The position numbers and the translations under genes are program-made. The notes beneath the pieces were generated by a model that had not been told where the DNA came from, searched no databases, and saw only the letters and a program-made list of their open reading frames with translations. From contig NHNW01000023.1 in NCBI GenBank assembly GCA_002786025.1, positions 1 through 64,000 on the forward strand: a stretch of DNA of 64,000 nt, written 5' to 3'. Shown here one piece after another: positions 1 through 11,217 of the stretch; positions within the stretch are counted from its first letter, which is position 1, and the number at the start of each line of letters is the position of its first letter. Source of the stretch: Zasmidium citrigriseum. Its lineage: Eukaryota > Ascomycota > Dothideomycetes > Mycosphaerellales > Mycosphaerellaceae.

Positions 1-1379
1 GCGTTAGTCTTAAGGAAGTGTCCTATACGGCCGATACGCTTAAGGCGGTCTAGCTTCTTTATCGTCTTATAAATAGCCTTATACTAGTATTTCTAGACCG
101 ACCGCTACTAGAGCTCCTTATTTACTATCGCCTTACGGATCTAGGATCTCTCGCGCTATACGTCGTCCTCGGTATTAGTACTAGGTAGCTTAGGCGAGTA
201 AAGATATATACCTATCTGCCTTATACGCTCGCTATTCTCGTCGTAAATCTACTCCTTATCCTCGATCTCTACTATAGTCTACGCCTCCTATCGATAGGTA
301 CTAGGAATCGTATTACTAGGAACGAGTATACTAGATATAGTATTATTAGCGGCTATATCGTTGGCTTCCTCTACCGTATATACGGTATTCTCGTCGCTAG
401 CTATCTCTATCGATATTACCCTATACGAGAGTTAGTACTACTAGCTACGTCTACTAGCTAGTACGGTTAACTTACTACTTAAGTTCCTACTAAGCCCGTA
501 GGGTATCCCGTTTTACCTTCTCCTACTACTTACTTAAGCCCTTTAGTTTAGCTAGTTCTACGTTCTTCTTTATCTATCTTCTAAAGGCCGTATTCTTTCT
601 CTTACGCTCTCTATTCTCCTCTACCCTATCCTTACTTATCTTCTACTTACGTATACGGTCGCGCCGAGTATTCTTATTAAGCGAGAGGTTCTCGTCCGCC
701 TTTCTACGCTTTCCTCTCGATAAAGGCGTTATTTTCGGCGGTTCGTTGGCTAGTAGCGATAGGGATAGATTATACTTCGTTATATTCGCTTACGTAGCTA
801 GTAGGCGTAGTTAGTAGATATCTCGCGATATTTTCTCGATATCGCGTAGTCGATTTTCGTCGCTCTAGCGTAAAAATCGGTAGTATTAAAGGAAGGATTA
901 AATTACGACGAGAGCTCGGCTTTAAAGCTAAGCTTTCGGCTACTCCCGTCGCTTTACGATTACGTTATTAGGTATACGATAGTTATATCTTCGTAGTCGG
1001 CGTACGTAGCTAGCTCGTTTTTTAACCTATAGAGTATCTATATCTCGCGTTTATATATACGTAGTAAACTACTTATATAAAGCAGTCTCTCGTATTGTTT
1101 TAGTATTCTTACTAGGCTAAAGTAGGCTAAGGTAGGCCCTATCTAGGCTTTAGCCTAGCTTTAACCTAGTCTACTAGGCCTTACCTCCTCGGCCTAGCTT
1201 ACTTTAACTATTAGGCTTAAGCCTAGCCTACTTCGTCGTCTAAACTTAGATTAAGACTAAAAACTTAGAGTAAAGCTAGTAGTAGTATAATATAAGGCGG
1301 ATAATAAGAGCGTCGATAATAGTAGGCTAGTATTTAAATAAGCTTCGATTTTATATTCTATCTCTTCCTTTCCCTCTCT

Positions 1380-2310
1380 AGTAATAATATAATTATTACT
1401 CTTATTACCGTCCTCGTAGTTATTACCGTCGCCGCCGTTATTAAGAAATCGCTTACTCGCGCTAGCTATAGTACTAATATTATTATTATATCTACCGCCG
1501 AAGAAGTAGATATATAGGCGGACAATATACTCGCCGTTACTAAGGAGGCTATTAACGAGTAAGTCTATAGGTTATAGATAAACTCTATAGTCGCTAACCG
1601 TCGTATAGACTATCGCCGTAAGAAGAGTAGTAGTAGTAGTAGTAGCCTAATAGGCTATTTACTCGAGTTCGTACTAGTCTAAGTACTATATCTAGGTACT
1701 ATCTTCGAGAGACCCTTTAATTATAAAGACTAATATATTATAGAGAGCTATCGTAAGAACCCGCCGCCGCCGCTACCTTAGTACTAATATATCGACCTAG
1801 TACTCTCGCTTAGCTACGCGCCTACCGTACTTACCGCTAGTAATCTACTACCTCTACTCTAACGTCTACTACTAATATCTACGAGGTACTAGAGAGTAGC
1901 GAAGAAGATAAGGCGTCTATACCTTAGCTAGTACTACCTCCGGCTCTAGCTCTAGTTCTAGCTCTAGCTCTAGTAGCTTATAATATTAGTAGCTAGCCTT
2001 ATAGTACTCGTACCTAGTACTACTAGCTAATAGCTTAAGGCTAGTACTATAAGGCCCTTTCTTAAGCCGAGTTTAACGCTCTTAAGGAGCTATAGAAGCG
2101 CCTATATTCCTACGTTAGGAGAATTAAGGAGATCGCTAGCTTATCTATTATAAGAGCTAGGCTATACTATTACTACTATAGCCGACTAGGAGTTTAGTAT
2201 AAGGAGTATACTACGGCCGCTACGCTATAGTACGATAGTAAGAAGGGTATTAGTAAGTATACTTACTACTAGTTTACTCGCTCGAAGTATAAAGCTAGAT
2301 AGAAAAGAAG
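1380..2310 (+). pseudogene. RIP-eroded coding relic, unknown family
   Basis: Plus-strand reading frames here stay readable for long runs, broken mainly by TAG/TAA at places where RIP would change CAG, CAA or TGG. Readable fragments include TAEEVDI*ADNILAVTKEA and IKEIASLSIIRARLYYYYSR, where stars and tyrosines probably replace Gln/Trp and His/Cys. A basic, Ser-rich stretch (AGT)n lies near 1627-1645 and a CTCTAG-type hexamer run at 1944-1973. I do not recognise the protein. It could be a gag-like or transposon-borne gene. Codon-like order surviving under heavy mutation is the only evidence that it once coded. Confidence 0.4.
1944..1973. repeat. CTCTAG-type hexanucleotide microsatellite
   Basis: About five head-to-tail copies of a CTCTAG/TTCTAG hexamer. 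Six is a multiple of three, so the run could have encoded a dipeptide repeat inside the surrounding plus-strand relic. Confidence 0.7.
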
Positions 2311-2734
2311 TTAATTACCCTACTTTCTAGTCTAATCTTCTAGTCTAATCTTCTAGTCTACTAGACTTAGAGTCCCTATCGTTAACGCTACCTCTAGTAT
2401 TACCTCTCCTTCTTTAAGTCCTTACTCTTCTAGTACTAGCTTTAGTACTAATACCTCCTCTTACCCGCCTTAAACGCCTAAGTCTAAACTTTATAAACTC
2501 CGGCTATTATCGCTATTTACTATTATTGTCTATTAAATGCCTTACCTTACCTCGCTAGCGCTAATATTATATCGCCGCTACTACCTACGCGCGACTATAA
2601 CTTCTCTTCCTTACTCTAACTTCTTCCTTTCTTCTTTATCTACCTCTATACCTCTACGATCTACTATAAGTATATAATAGCGTATCGTACGTAAGCTAGC
2701 GTAGTAGTAACTAATAGGTATACGAAGAGATCCG

Positions 2735-2999
2735 TCTAGCTTAACGACGTAAAACTAAGCGGTAGGCTAGCTACTATCTATCTTACTAATAACTAAGTAC
2801 TTATAGCGGCCTATTAGTCTAGCTAACGACGTAAAACTAAGTAATTAGGCCTATCTCGTCGAGCTATACGACGTAAAACGAGGCCGCCTACTAGGGCGTT
2901 ATCTACGCTATCTTACTAGATATCGTTAAATCTAGTCGCCGTACTACTAGGGTATTATCTACGCCGTCTTACTAGGTATCGTTAAACCTAGCCGTCTAG
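2735..2999. repeat. Degenerate tandem direct repeats (about 41 bp and 56 bp)
   Basis: The 12-mer ACGACGTAAAAC recurs at 2744, 2826 and 2868, spaced 82 and 42 bases, i.e. multiples of about 41. Immediately after it a 56-bp unit beginning CTACTAGGG is repeated twice in tandem (2888-2943 and 2944-2999) with mostly transition differences. The array lies just upstream of the gypsy element and could be subterminal repeats of another, unrecognised element. Confidence 0.65.
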
Positions 3000-3099
3000 C
3001 TTTATAATAGAAAACTAAGCGGGTAGTACCTAACCTTAACGTTAACGCTATTACTATCTACCTAGAATCGATAAGATTCTACTTAGTCGGTAATAATAT

Positions 3100-3282
3100 T
3101 GTTACGGATAAAATAGACGTGAATCGAGAAGTTAATAAGTTTATAGACAATCTACGAAGAGTTTCTAAGAAGCGCTTCCTTATAAGGGAGCTTCCTATCG
3201 ATAAGGGTATCGATAGGTACCTTAGGTATCGATATTACGGGCTACTAGCTAGATAGTAGCGGCTAGGTAGTAGATCGTAATA
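3100..3282 (-). repeat. 3' LTR of gypsy element (minus-strand sense)
   Basis: Same 183-bp length and TG...TA ends as the copy at 10125-10307. It lies beside the polypurine tract, which identifies it as the 3' LTR for a minus-strand element. Confidence 0.92.
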
Positions 3283-3285
3283 CTA

Positions 3286-3297
3286 CCCCCCCCCTTT
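3286..3297 (-). other. Polypurine tract of gypsy element
   Basis: On the minus strand this reads AAAGGGGGGGGG, three bases inside the 3' LTR. It is the expected second-strand primer position and fixes the element's orientation. A pure G run has no CpA/TpG, so RIP could not erode it. Confidence 0.75.
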
Positions 3298-4399
3298 ATA
3301 TACTCTTTAGTCCTCTAAAGCGACGATATCGACGTTACGGGCGTCTTAATCTTACCTATATAGTAAAGTAGCTTAGAAGTAGTAGATAAAGGACTAGTAT
3401 CCTTATATAACTTTTACTCGGTACTTATATAGGTATCGAGTACCGATAGACTAAGGAGGGAGTTATTATAGTCTTTATATATTAGAACCTCTAGTAAGGT
3501 TATCTTAGAAGTAGGCGCGTAGAGATCTATACCGCTACTCTACGCTTCCGTAACGGGTTAGAGGATCGAGGTGTATCTATTACCTAAGCGGGTATATACT
3601 CTAGCTTTACTATACCCCTTAGTTCCTTAATTAACGCGGTTAGGTTAGTATTACGAGTATATAGCCGCTAGTACAGACGGACTCGAGTCGATAGTAGTAG
3701 AGACTAGCTCTATATACCTCTCGTTAGGGATCTAGTCTAGTAGTAGCTATAGTATAGAGTGTCTATATATAGACGACTAAGGATTATTATACTAGAAGTC
3801 CGTAATAGAGGCGGCCGAGTACTATTCTACTTCTTCTACGGGCTCTAAGGTTATATCGTTATACCCCTTCTACTTAACTTTATACTAGACCTACTTTAGG
3901 CCTTTCTTATTCTTCTCCTTAGTACCTTTCCCTCGGTACTTCTCTATAATAATATCCTATATCTCCTCTACTTCGTATTCGTAGTTAGCGCTATAGCTGT
4001 TTTAAACGAGGATAGGTAGCGGTAGTAGTTCGCGCTATCCTAGTAGTAGGTTATTAGTAGCGGGCTAGAGTAGGTCGGTATTAAAGACATTATCGAGCGT
4101 AGATAGGGATTTAGGTAGGTCGAGGCGGTATACGCTATATAGTAGTACCTCCTTAATTAAGTATAGGCTAGTATATCGGATATCGAGCTTCTTAGAAGGT
4201 CTCTCGGTACTCTAGTTCTTCGTATTAATATAGACGAGGTCGCCTACGTAGTAGGTTATTAGAGCGAACCTCTTTTAGTTTACGAATTCTATATACGACG
4301 CTTAAGCTAGCTTAATCTATTAACGTACGTAATAGTAAATTTTATTTATTCGCTCTACGAACGTATTAGCCGCCTTAGCGTCTAAGCGTTACTTATAGG

Positions 4400-5000
4400 G
4401 TAATACTAATAGTATCTCTTAGGCTAGGTTAACCTTAGTAAATAGAAGGTTTCGTCCTAGGTTAGCGAAGAAGGGCGACACTCTAGTAGTTATAGAGACG
4501 TAGTTATTAGTAGCGAATTTAGCTATAGGTAACTAGTCGGCCTAATTATTCTAGGTATAGTTATAGAAGGCTCGTAGGTACTATTCTATAATCTTATTAG
4601 TATTCTCGGACTAACTATCTATCTAAGGGTAATATAACGAGGATAACTTACGTTAGGTACTTAGAATTACGTATAGTCTCTTCTAGAAGGTAGAGATAAA
4701 CTATCGGCCTCTATTAGATATAATATCTTCGGGCTACCTATAGCGGCTCTATATATACTAAATAAAAACTCGTATATAGTAGTCGGCCTTTATAGACTTT
4801 ACTAGAATTAGATATCGCTCCTTTATTAGGCGGTATATAATTGTTATTACGTTTAAGTAAGAAACGTCGTTAAGTAAGCTCCGGCTTTTAGGTAGGTCTA
4901 TAATAAAGTTAATAGATATACTCTACTAGGGCTAATACGGTATCGGTAGAGGATAGAGTAACGCTTATAATTACCTCTATAGATTACGGCTTTATCTATA
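4400..5000 (-). pseudogene. Gypsy integrase relic
   Basis: Reverse-complement translation near 4500-4575 gives LRAFYNYT*NN*AD*LPIAKFATNN. Restoring single RIP changes (TAG to TGG or CAG) matches the conserved segment of gypsy integrases that ends in a PxAEFAxNN-type motif. Stops fall exactly at expected Trp/Gln codons. It lies downstream of RT and RNase H in the sense direction, as in Ty3/gypsy. The bounds are approximate because only this core was read. Confidence 0.8.
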
Positions 5001-5499
5001 GGTGCGATAGTTTCGGTAATACTAGTAGATCGTACGGGCTATAGTAGGCTAGAAGAAGTTTCGTATAACGAGCTTATAGAATTTAGCTAGCGTAGGGTAA
5101 CCGGCTACTATATTATCGTAATAGTCCCTTAGAATACGGGTACGGACTAGAGAGTTATCGCCGGGTATAAGGATACTATTTCCTCCGTAGTAGTTACGTA
5201 CGAAGATAAGGCCGTTAATAGCCTAATAGTCTTATTAGTAAAGTTTAATCTTATCGAGGTAGGGAACCTTATCTTCTCCCTTTATAAGTTAGCTTACTAC
5301 GGTCTTAATCTCCGCGCTATCGTATAGTCGACGAATCTTGTTAACTAACCTATCTATATGTTCGGTATATTCTATATCGATATCTAACCCTAATAAGTTA
5401 AGTACTTAGTAGGGCTTAATAATAGTTTACTATTAGTACTAGATTCGAGGATTATTAGGGTTAACCGGTAGGTCCTAAGAGCGTCGTATAAAGGTATCG

Positions 5500-5640
5500 G
5501 GCTTAGTATTACTCTTTCTAGGCTAGTAAATAATAGTAAAGTTAAACTACGAGAGGAATTTAGCCTATCGAGCTTATCGCTAGTTAAGTTGTTTCGTAGT
5601 TATAAAATATTCTAGATTCTTGTAGTTAGAGAGTACCTTT
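5500..5640 (-). pseudogene. Gypsy RNase H relic
   Basis: Minus-strand translation contains YKNLEYFITTKQLN*R*AR followed by WAKFLS*FNFTIIY. This is the conserved HKNLEYF...ARW..FLS.FNF.I.YRPG segment of gypsy RNase H with H to Y and Gln/Arg to stop changes. It sits between RT and integrase. Confidence 0.82.
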
Positions 5641-6199
5641 ACTAGTTTATCTTCGTTATTAGCGAGTTCGGGTCGCTATTCCTTAAAGGCCTTTATAATA
5701 GCTATAAGTTCCTTATCGTAGATATCGTAGTTATACTTAGTAGGTATTATCTTCTTAGAAAGGAAGGTAACTAGGCGTAGGATACTATCTAGCCCCTTTT
5801 AAGATAGGACGGCGGCGGTAACGAAGTCTAAGGCGTTAGTCTCTAGGATTATCTCTAGACCGGGGGTATAGTAGGCTAATATTAGCGCTAAGACGAACCG
5901 CTCCTTAAGAGTATTAAAAGCGCTCTAGTAATAGTCTATCTAGTAGAAGACTAGCTTCTTACTAGAAGCGTCTTCGGTAGTTCTCGTAAGATTAGTTAAT
6001 AGGGCTACGATTTTTGAAAACTTCTTAATAAACCGTCGGTAGAAGTTTACGAAGCCTAAGAAGGATTAAACGTCCTTTACGTTACGTAGGGTTTCCTAAT
6101 TAACTACGGCGTTAACCTTCTCTAGGTCTATACGAATACCGTCTTATCTAATAATAAGGCCTAAGTACTTAGTCTCCTATACGTAGAATTAACACTTAT

Positions 6200-6620
6200 T
6201 AATATCGATTTATAACCCTACCTCTTTTAAGCCTTTAAGTACCTTATAGACATGTTACTAGTACTCCTCTAGCGAGTCTAAGAAAATTAGGATATCGTCG
6301 AGATATACCGAGGCGAAATCGTCGAGGTAATCTCGAAGAGCTCGATTAATAGTAGATTAAAAGGTTAACGGGGCGTTATATAACCTAAAGGGTATTATAA
6401 GATATTTAAATTGTCTATATCGTATCGTAAAGGCGGTTAGCTATTCCTAACCCTAGGCGATACGAATCCTATTAAAAGTAGTAATAACGTCTAACTTCGT
6501 AAAGTACTTCTTTCCGCTAAGGCGGTTTAAGGTATTAGATATAAGTAGAATTAGGTACTAGCTTTTAACTATAAGAGCGTTAAGTGCTCGATAGTCGATA
6601 TATATCCTTAAGCTACCTCC
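6200..6620 (-). pseudogene. Gypsy reverse transcriptase relic
   Basis: Minus-strand translation of about 6480-6600 gives IDYRALNALIVKS*Y and further KYFTKLDVIT, the RT fingers/palm core. At 6291-6312 it gives VYLDDILIF, the catalytic YxDD box with both aspartates intact. Only RIP-type stop and missense changes interrupt the frame. Aspartate codons (GAY) contain no CpA/TpG, which explains why the catalytic box survived. Confidence 0.88.
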
Positions 6621-7879
6621 GGGCTTTCGGACGACAATAATAGGTAATATAGCTAGGGAGTTACTTTCTCGGATTATTCGTTTAGATAGTTAGTTATCGA
6701 CCTACTTCTTAACGGCGTCGTTCTCCTTCTATAAGAGAGGATATAGTCGCTTATAAGGAGGTTTAGATCCCTCCTTTAGGATAATTTCATAATTAATACT
6801 AGGTCGATAGGGAGGTAGTATATCGGCTCCCTTACGCGAGAAAGCGTCTAGGAGGTAATAGTATTCGGGTAGTAGTTTAGTTCGAGGGTCCTCGTCGGAC
6901 TTCTCTACTATAAACTTGTCGTAGTCTTTAGTAGAAATACTATAAGTAGTAAGTATTACGTCTACCTAATCCTATAAACGAGCGTTACTACGAGCTAGAC
7001 GAGTAATCTATAGAGCGGTAACGTCGGTATCGGGTCGGTAGGCTATTAATATATAGGTCTTAAAGGATATACCGTAGTATTTAACCTCTTTAAGGCTAAC
7101 GTCTTCTTTCGTAAAGGGTACGAGTATCGTAGGAGCCGAAGGTAAGGCTTCCTTTATCTTATTATTCGTAGGTATACTAGCTCTCTTTAAGGAAGTATAG
7201 ATAATCTTATATAAGGAGAGCGGAGGTTTCGGGGGATATAGAGTCGAAGAGGTTTAGACGATATTTCTACTAGGGTAATTATATTCCTTTCTATAGTAGT
7301 TAGAGTAGAAGGCGATACGGCCTATCGACTATTAAACGAAAGGTTCGTACTTTACAAACTAGGAGAGGCTAAGTACTAGGTTATATTATACGTTAGCGAT
7401 AAAAGTAATAACTTGTTCTAGGTATCTATTAATATTAAGGTTAACGAGGGTACCGTAAGTAATACGGCTAGCTATAGAGCTACCGTTAGCGAGGTTAAGA
7501 GATCGTAAACGGGCGAGGGGGATAAATAGTAACTTAGAGGCGCGAGCGAAGGCGGTTTAAACGATAATAGAGGTAGCGCCTAGGTCGAGGAAGGAGCGAG
7601 CTTTATAGCTATTAACTTTAGATTATAAGACTATATAAGGTTTAATGTCTAGTAATACTTTAGTAGCTAATACTAATAGTTATCCTTCGATCTAGGCGTC
7701 CTTCGATATCTTTAAAGGTCCGTCTTTATATCTACTAACTACCGCGCTTAGGTAGTAGAGTTACTATTTCCCTAGCCTTCCTTCTCGGGCTTAGGGTCGT
7801 CGTTCTTCTTATCGTCCTAGATAGTAGTCTCGGAGGTATTAATAGTACGACCGTCGTTAGTAAAGCTATTTATCGGGTA

Positions 7880-7940
7880 GAAGGGATCCTTTAGACGATA
7901 TCCGACCTTACGATAACGGAAGTAACGGTTCTCCTTTATA
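7880..7940 (-). pseudogene. Gag CCHC zinc-knuckle relic
   Basis: Minus-strand translation gives RYFRYRKVGYRLKDP. Read with RIP reversed (TAY from TGY or CAY), the spacing is C-x2-C-x4-H-x4 with three of the four ligands now Tyr. The fourth position reads Pro, which RIP does not explain. It lies on the gag side of the pol relics. Confidence 0.6.
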
Positions 7941-10124
7941 TATTTAGTACGCTCGTCGGCGGTAAGCTTAGGTAGATTACGGTACTTCTCTATAAGATAG
8001 CTCGGGCCTTATTAATTATTATTATTAGATCTACCGTTCGACTTCTTGTTTCTACCTCCGCTACCCTACTTCTTATCCTTACTACGAGGGAAGCGGCGGT
8101 TAAGTTCCTTAAAGTTATCGTCTATATCGGTATAGCGCTCGATAAGATCCTTAACGGTCTTTACTAGATTACTAGTAAGCTTAGAGCGATACTTCGTAGT
8201 TAACTTCTATCGTAGTTAGTAGAGTTCGGTAACTAGCGTCTAGCTAACGTACGGGCGTAACTTCTAGTAGCGAGTAAAGAAGTTATTAAAGGATTTATCT
8301 TAACCCTACTTATAGTAGGTTATTTCGTCGTAAGCTTTTCTAACGCGGTTATATTCTCCGAATCGCTCTTTAAGGAAGGCGAGTATCTTATCGAGGTCCT
8401 AGAAGAGTAAGTCGGTATTAAAGTCCTTTCCGAGGCGTAAGGGTATACGGGCTTCGAGTATCTCCTAAGGAGTACCCTTAGTATAACTATAAATATAAGA
8501 TAAGAGGGCGTTAGTATTACGGAAGATAGTTACGTTAAGCTTATTCTCGAGCTAGCGTAGCTAACGCTAGTATAATAGTATTCTATCGTTACCGAACTTC
8601 TTAGGATCGGCGACGGCTTAGTCTATAGTATATCCCTTACTTAAGGTAGGGTCGAAGGAAGTAACGTCTATCTAGGTAGTACGAACGGTATCGCGGTCTA
8701 GTATACGGTACTTCTTATAAGGCGTAGGATTCTTATTACGACGGGTAGGTCGGCTACTATCCGATTTATCGCTACTATAACTACTATTACTACCTAGGTT
8801 AGAGGGAGCCTTCTAGTAGCGGTTAGGAGAGGAGGACGTAGATAGCGACTAAGAGCGATTACGGCGATCCTCTAATAGTAATCTAGTAGACTAGAAACGA
8901 GGATAATAGGACGGGTTACGAGAGCGGCTACGCTTCTTAGATAGGCTAGTAGTGCTAGTACGAGACTTCTTAAGTTCCTTTTTAAGGTCTTTAATATAGC
9001 GGCGAAGGTTTATCTCCTCTCCTTCTAGTTAAGTATTCTAGCTCTCGTTAATATCCGCTCTAGCGGTAGCTTCGTCGAGCTACTATTAGGCTCTCTAAAG
9101 TTTATCCTCGGTCTCTTTAAGCTAGGCCTCTACTGCTTTAGTCTTCTTGTACTAGTTATTAGCTCGCTAGATATACTTATTAACTAGGCTAGTACCGTAA
9201 GGATCCTTCTTAGAGAGGGTAGCCGTTATCTTACGTACCTAGTTAAGGGTATTACGTAGGATACTAACCTTATCTTCGGACACTTCGTAAAGCTAAGTTA
9301 GGCAATCTATATAGCGTATAGTACGTACGTAGTTCTAGTAGATAGTTAGGATAAGGTAATAAGCTATCTTTAGTTTAGAGTTAATAAGGGCCTTTAGGCT
9401 AGCGTCGTCGAGATCCTTTAAACGCTCTACGTAGATCTTCTTAGGCGTTATAGGATCTAAAGTCTCGTCGTCGTCCTCGTCGTCGTCTTTAAGGAGGATA
9501 TACTTCTTATTTATAGTCTCCTTAGTATAGATCTCGGTATTAGGGAAGAACTATATAATATCGATCTTGTCCGATACCGCTTTAGATTCGTTAACCTCCT
9601 TCTTAGTCTCCTAGGCTTACTTAATAATATTATTCTCTTTCTAGTCGAGCTTACTATAGTCGGCTTCGTACTCTAGGCTCTCTTCGTTCTAGGTAAAGGT
9701 CTAAGTAAGGGCGTTAACGTCTCGCTAGAGGAGGTCGTCGGGGAGGACGGAAGTATATATCTACGTAGGCTTCGGTCGGTCGGTAGCTTTCGCTATAATA
9801 GCGTTAAGAGATAGGAAGTTTTTAAGTAGTTTCGGTATATCGTTTACTATAAGGAAGGACGGAAGTTCCTCTTTAGAGGAGCGGGTACTATATACCGTAA
9901 TAACTATCGTAACTAGGTATCTATAAAAGACGAACGCCTTAATAAACGCCGTAAAGAACTAATATAACTATAATAAGGCTAGGAACTACTCTAAACTCTA
10001 AAAACGCCGTTTACTCTAAAAGACTAGACGAAAGGACGGTAACGGTACTAGTAACTATATCGGTAACGGTAAGGTATTAGTAACTATAACGATAATCGTT
10101 AACGATAAAAGAGGTCTATAAAAG

Positions 10125-10307
10125 TGTTACGGATGAAATAGACGTGAATCGAGAAGTTAACAAGTTTATAGACAATCTACGAAGAGTTTCTAAGAAGCGC
10201 TTCCTTATAAGGGAGCTTCCTATCGATAAGGGTATCGATAGGTACCTTAGGTATCGATATTATAGGCTACTAGCTAGATAGTAGCGGCTAGGTAGTAGAT
10301 TGTAATA
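10125..10307 (-). repeat. 5' LTR of gypsy element (minus-strand sense)
   Basis: This 183-bp copy differs from its partner at 3100-3282 by five substitutions that I count, all transitions: GGATG/GGATA, AACAAG/AATAAG, TATAGG/TACGGG (two sites) and GATTG/GATCG. That is what RIP acting independently on two copies would give. Confidence 0.92.
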
Positions 10308-11194
10308 GATATCTTATCTTTATTATTTAGTCCTTCGCCTATCTAAGTCTACCTCTTTAGTTTTATAGCTACTATCGGGGTACTTAGCGAGGTACCTCTC
10401 TTACCTATACGGTCGCTCTAAGTAGGCCTAGTATAAGAGTCGACTAGTTACTTAGCTAGCCTTCTAAGAGGCGTAGGGTTTAGGGGCTTAGCTTATAGCG
10501 TCCTTTAGGGAGGCTCTTATCGACGATACGGTTACTACGATATATAACTAGCTATAGTTACGGCGATATATGTCCTAGTACTAATATTACTATAAGAGTT
10601 ATACGCGATCTACCCGTTACGCTTCGGTAAGGCGTTAAACTATCCGTACTATTATTACGAGAGGTATACTTTACTAAATAGTCTCCTCGGCTATAAAAGA
10701 GGCGCCTAGATACTATACGTTATCTAGTACCGTCGGTTATAAGAGCTTACTTAGGTCCTAAGACTTTACTAAAGTCTAAAGACGTTTACGCTTAACGATA
10801 ATTAGCGCTATATACTTATTAGCCCTTTTATACTTACTCGAAGGTCTACTATTATATATCGGTTTACTTATAGAATTAACGCTTCTAGTAGTAGCGGTTA
10901 GTACTTAACTTACTCCGAGTAAGAATATTATTAACCGTCTCCTTCTATAAGTAACTAATAATCTATACGACTATATAGTTTCGACTATAGTAGTAAAGTA
11001 GAGAAGAGAGTCTTATACTAAACTTTAGATCCCTATATCCCTCGTCTATATATAAGGCCTCCGTTCCGCCTATCTACTTATTACTTCGGTATTAATATAG
11101 ATAGTAGTACTATATATATTTCCCTAGCCTTAGCCTAGTCGATAAGTATATATTCGGTAATAGATAAGATAGAGGTAGATTCGGTAGCTTCGTA

Positions 11195-11217
11195 TAGGTA
11201 GGTAGGTAGGTAGGTAG
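11195..11217. repeat. (TAGG)n microsatellite
   Basis: About 5.7 uninterrupted TAGG units inside the RIP block. It contains no CpA/TpG and so would be immune to RIP. Confidence 0.8.

Larger units (their letters stand above)
3100..10307 (-). mobile_element. Complete RIP-inactivated Ty3/gypsy LTR retrotransposon
   Basis: Two 183-bp direct repeats (3100-3282 and 10125-10307) begin TGTTAC and end GTAATA; the end is presumably RIP-altered GTAACA. They frame a 7,208-bp element. Flanking pentamers AATAT (3095-3099) and GATAT (10308-10312) fit a target-site duplication with one transition. A purine tract on the minus strand lies beside the left LTR, so transcription ran right to left. In that direction the order is a gag zinc-knuckle relic (about 7.9 kb), reverse transcriptase (6.6-6.2 kb), RNase H (5.6 kb), then integrase (4.5 kb). 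RT-RH-INT is the Ty3/gypsy order. All frames are broken by RIP stops, so the copy is dead. Confidence 0.92.
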
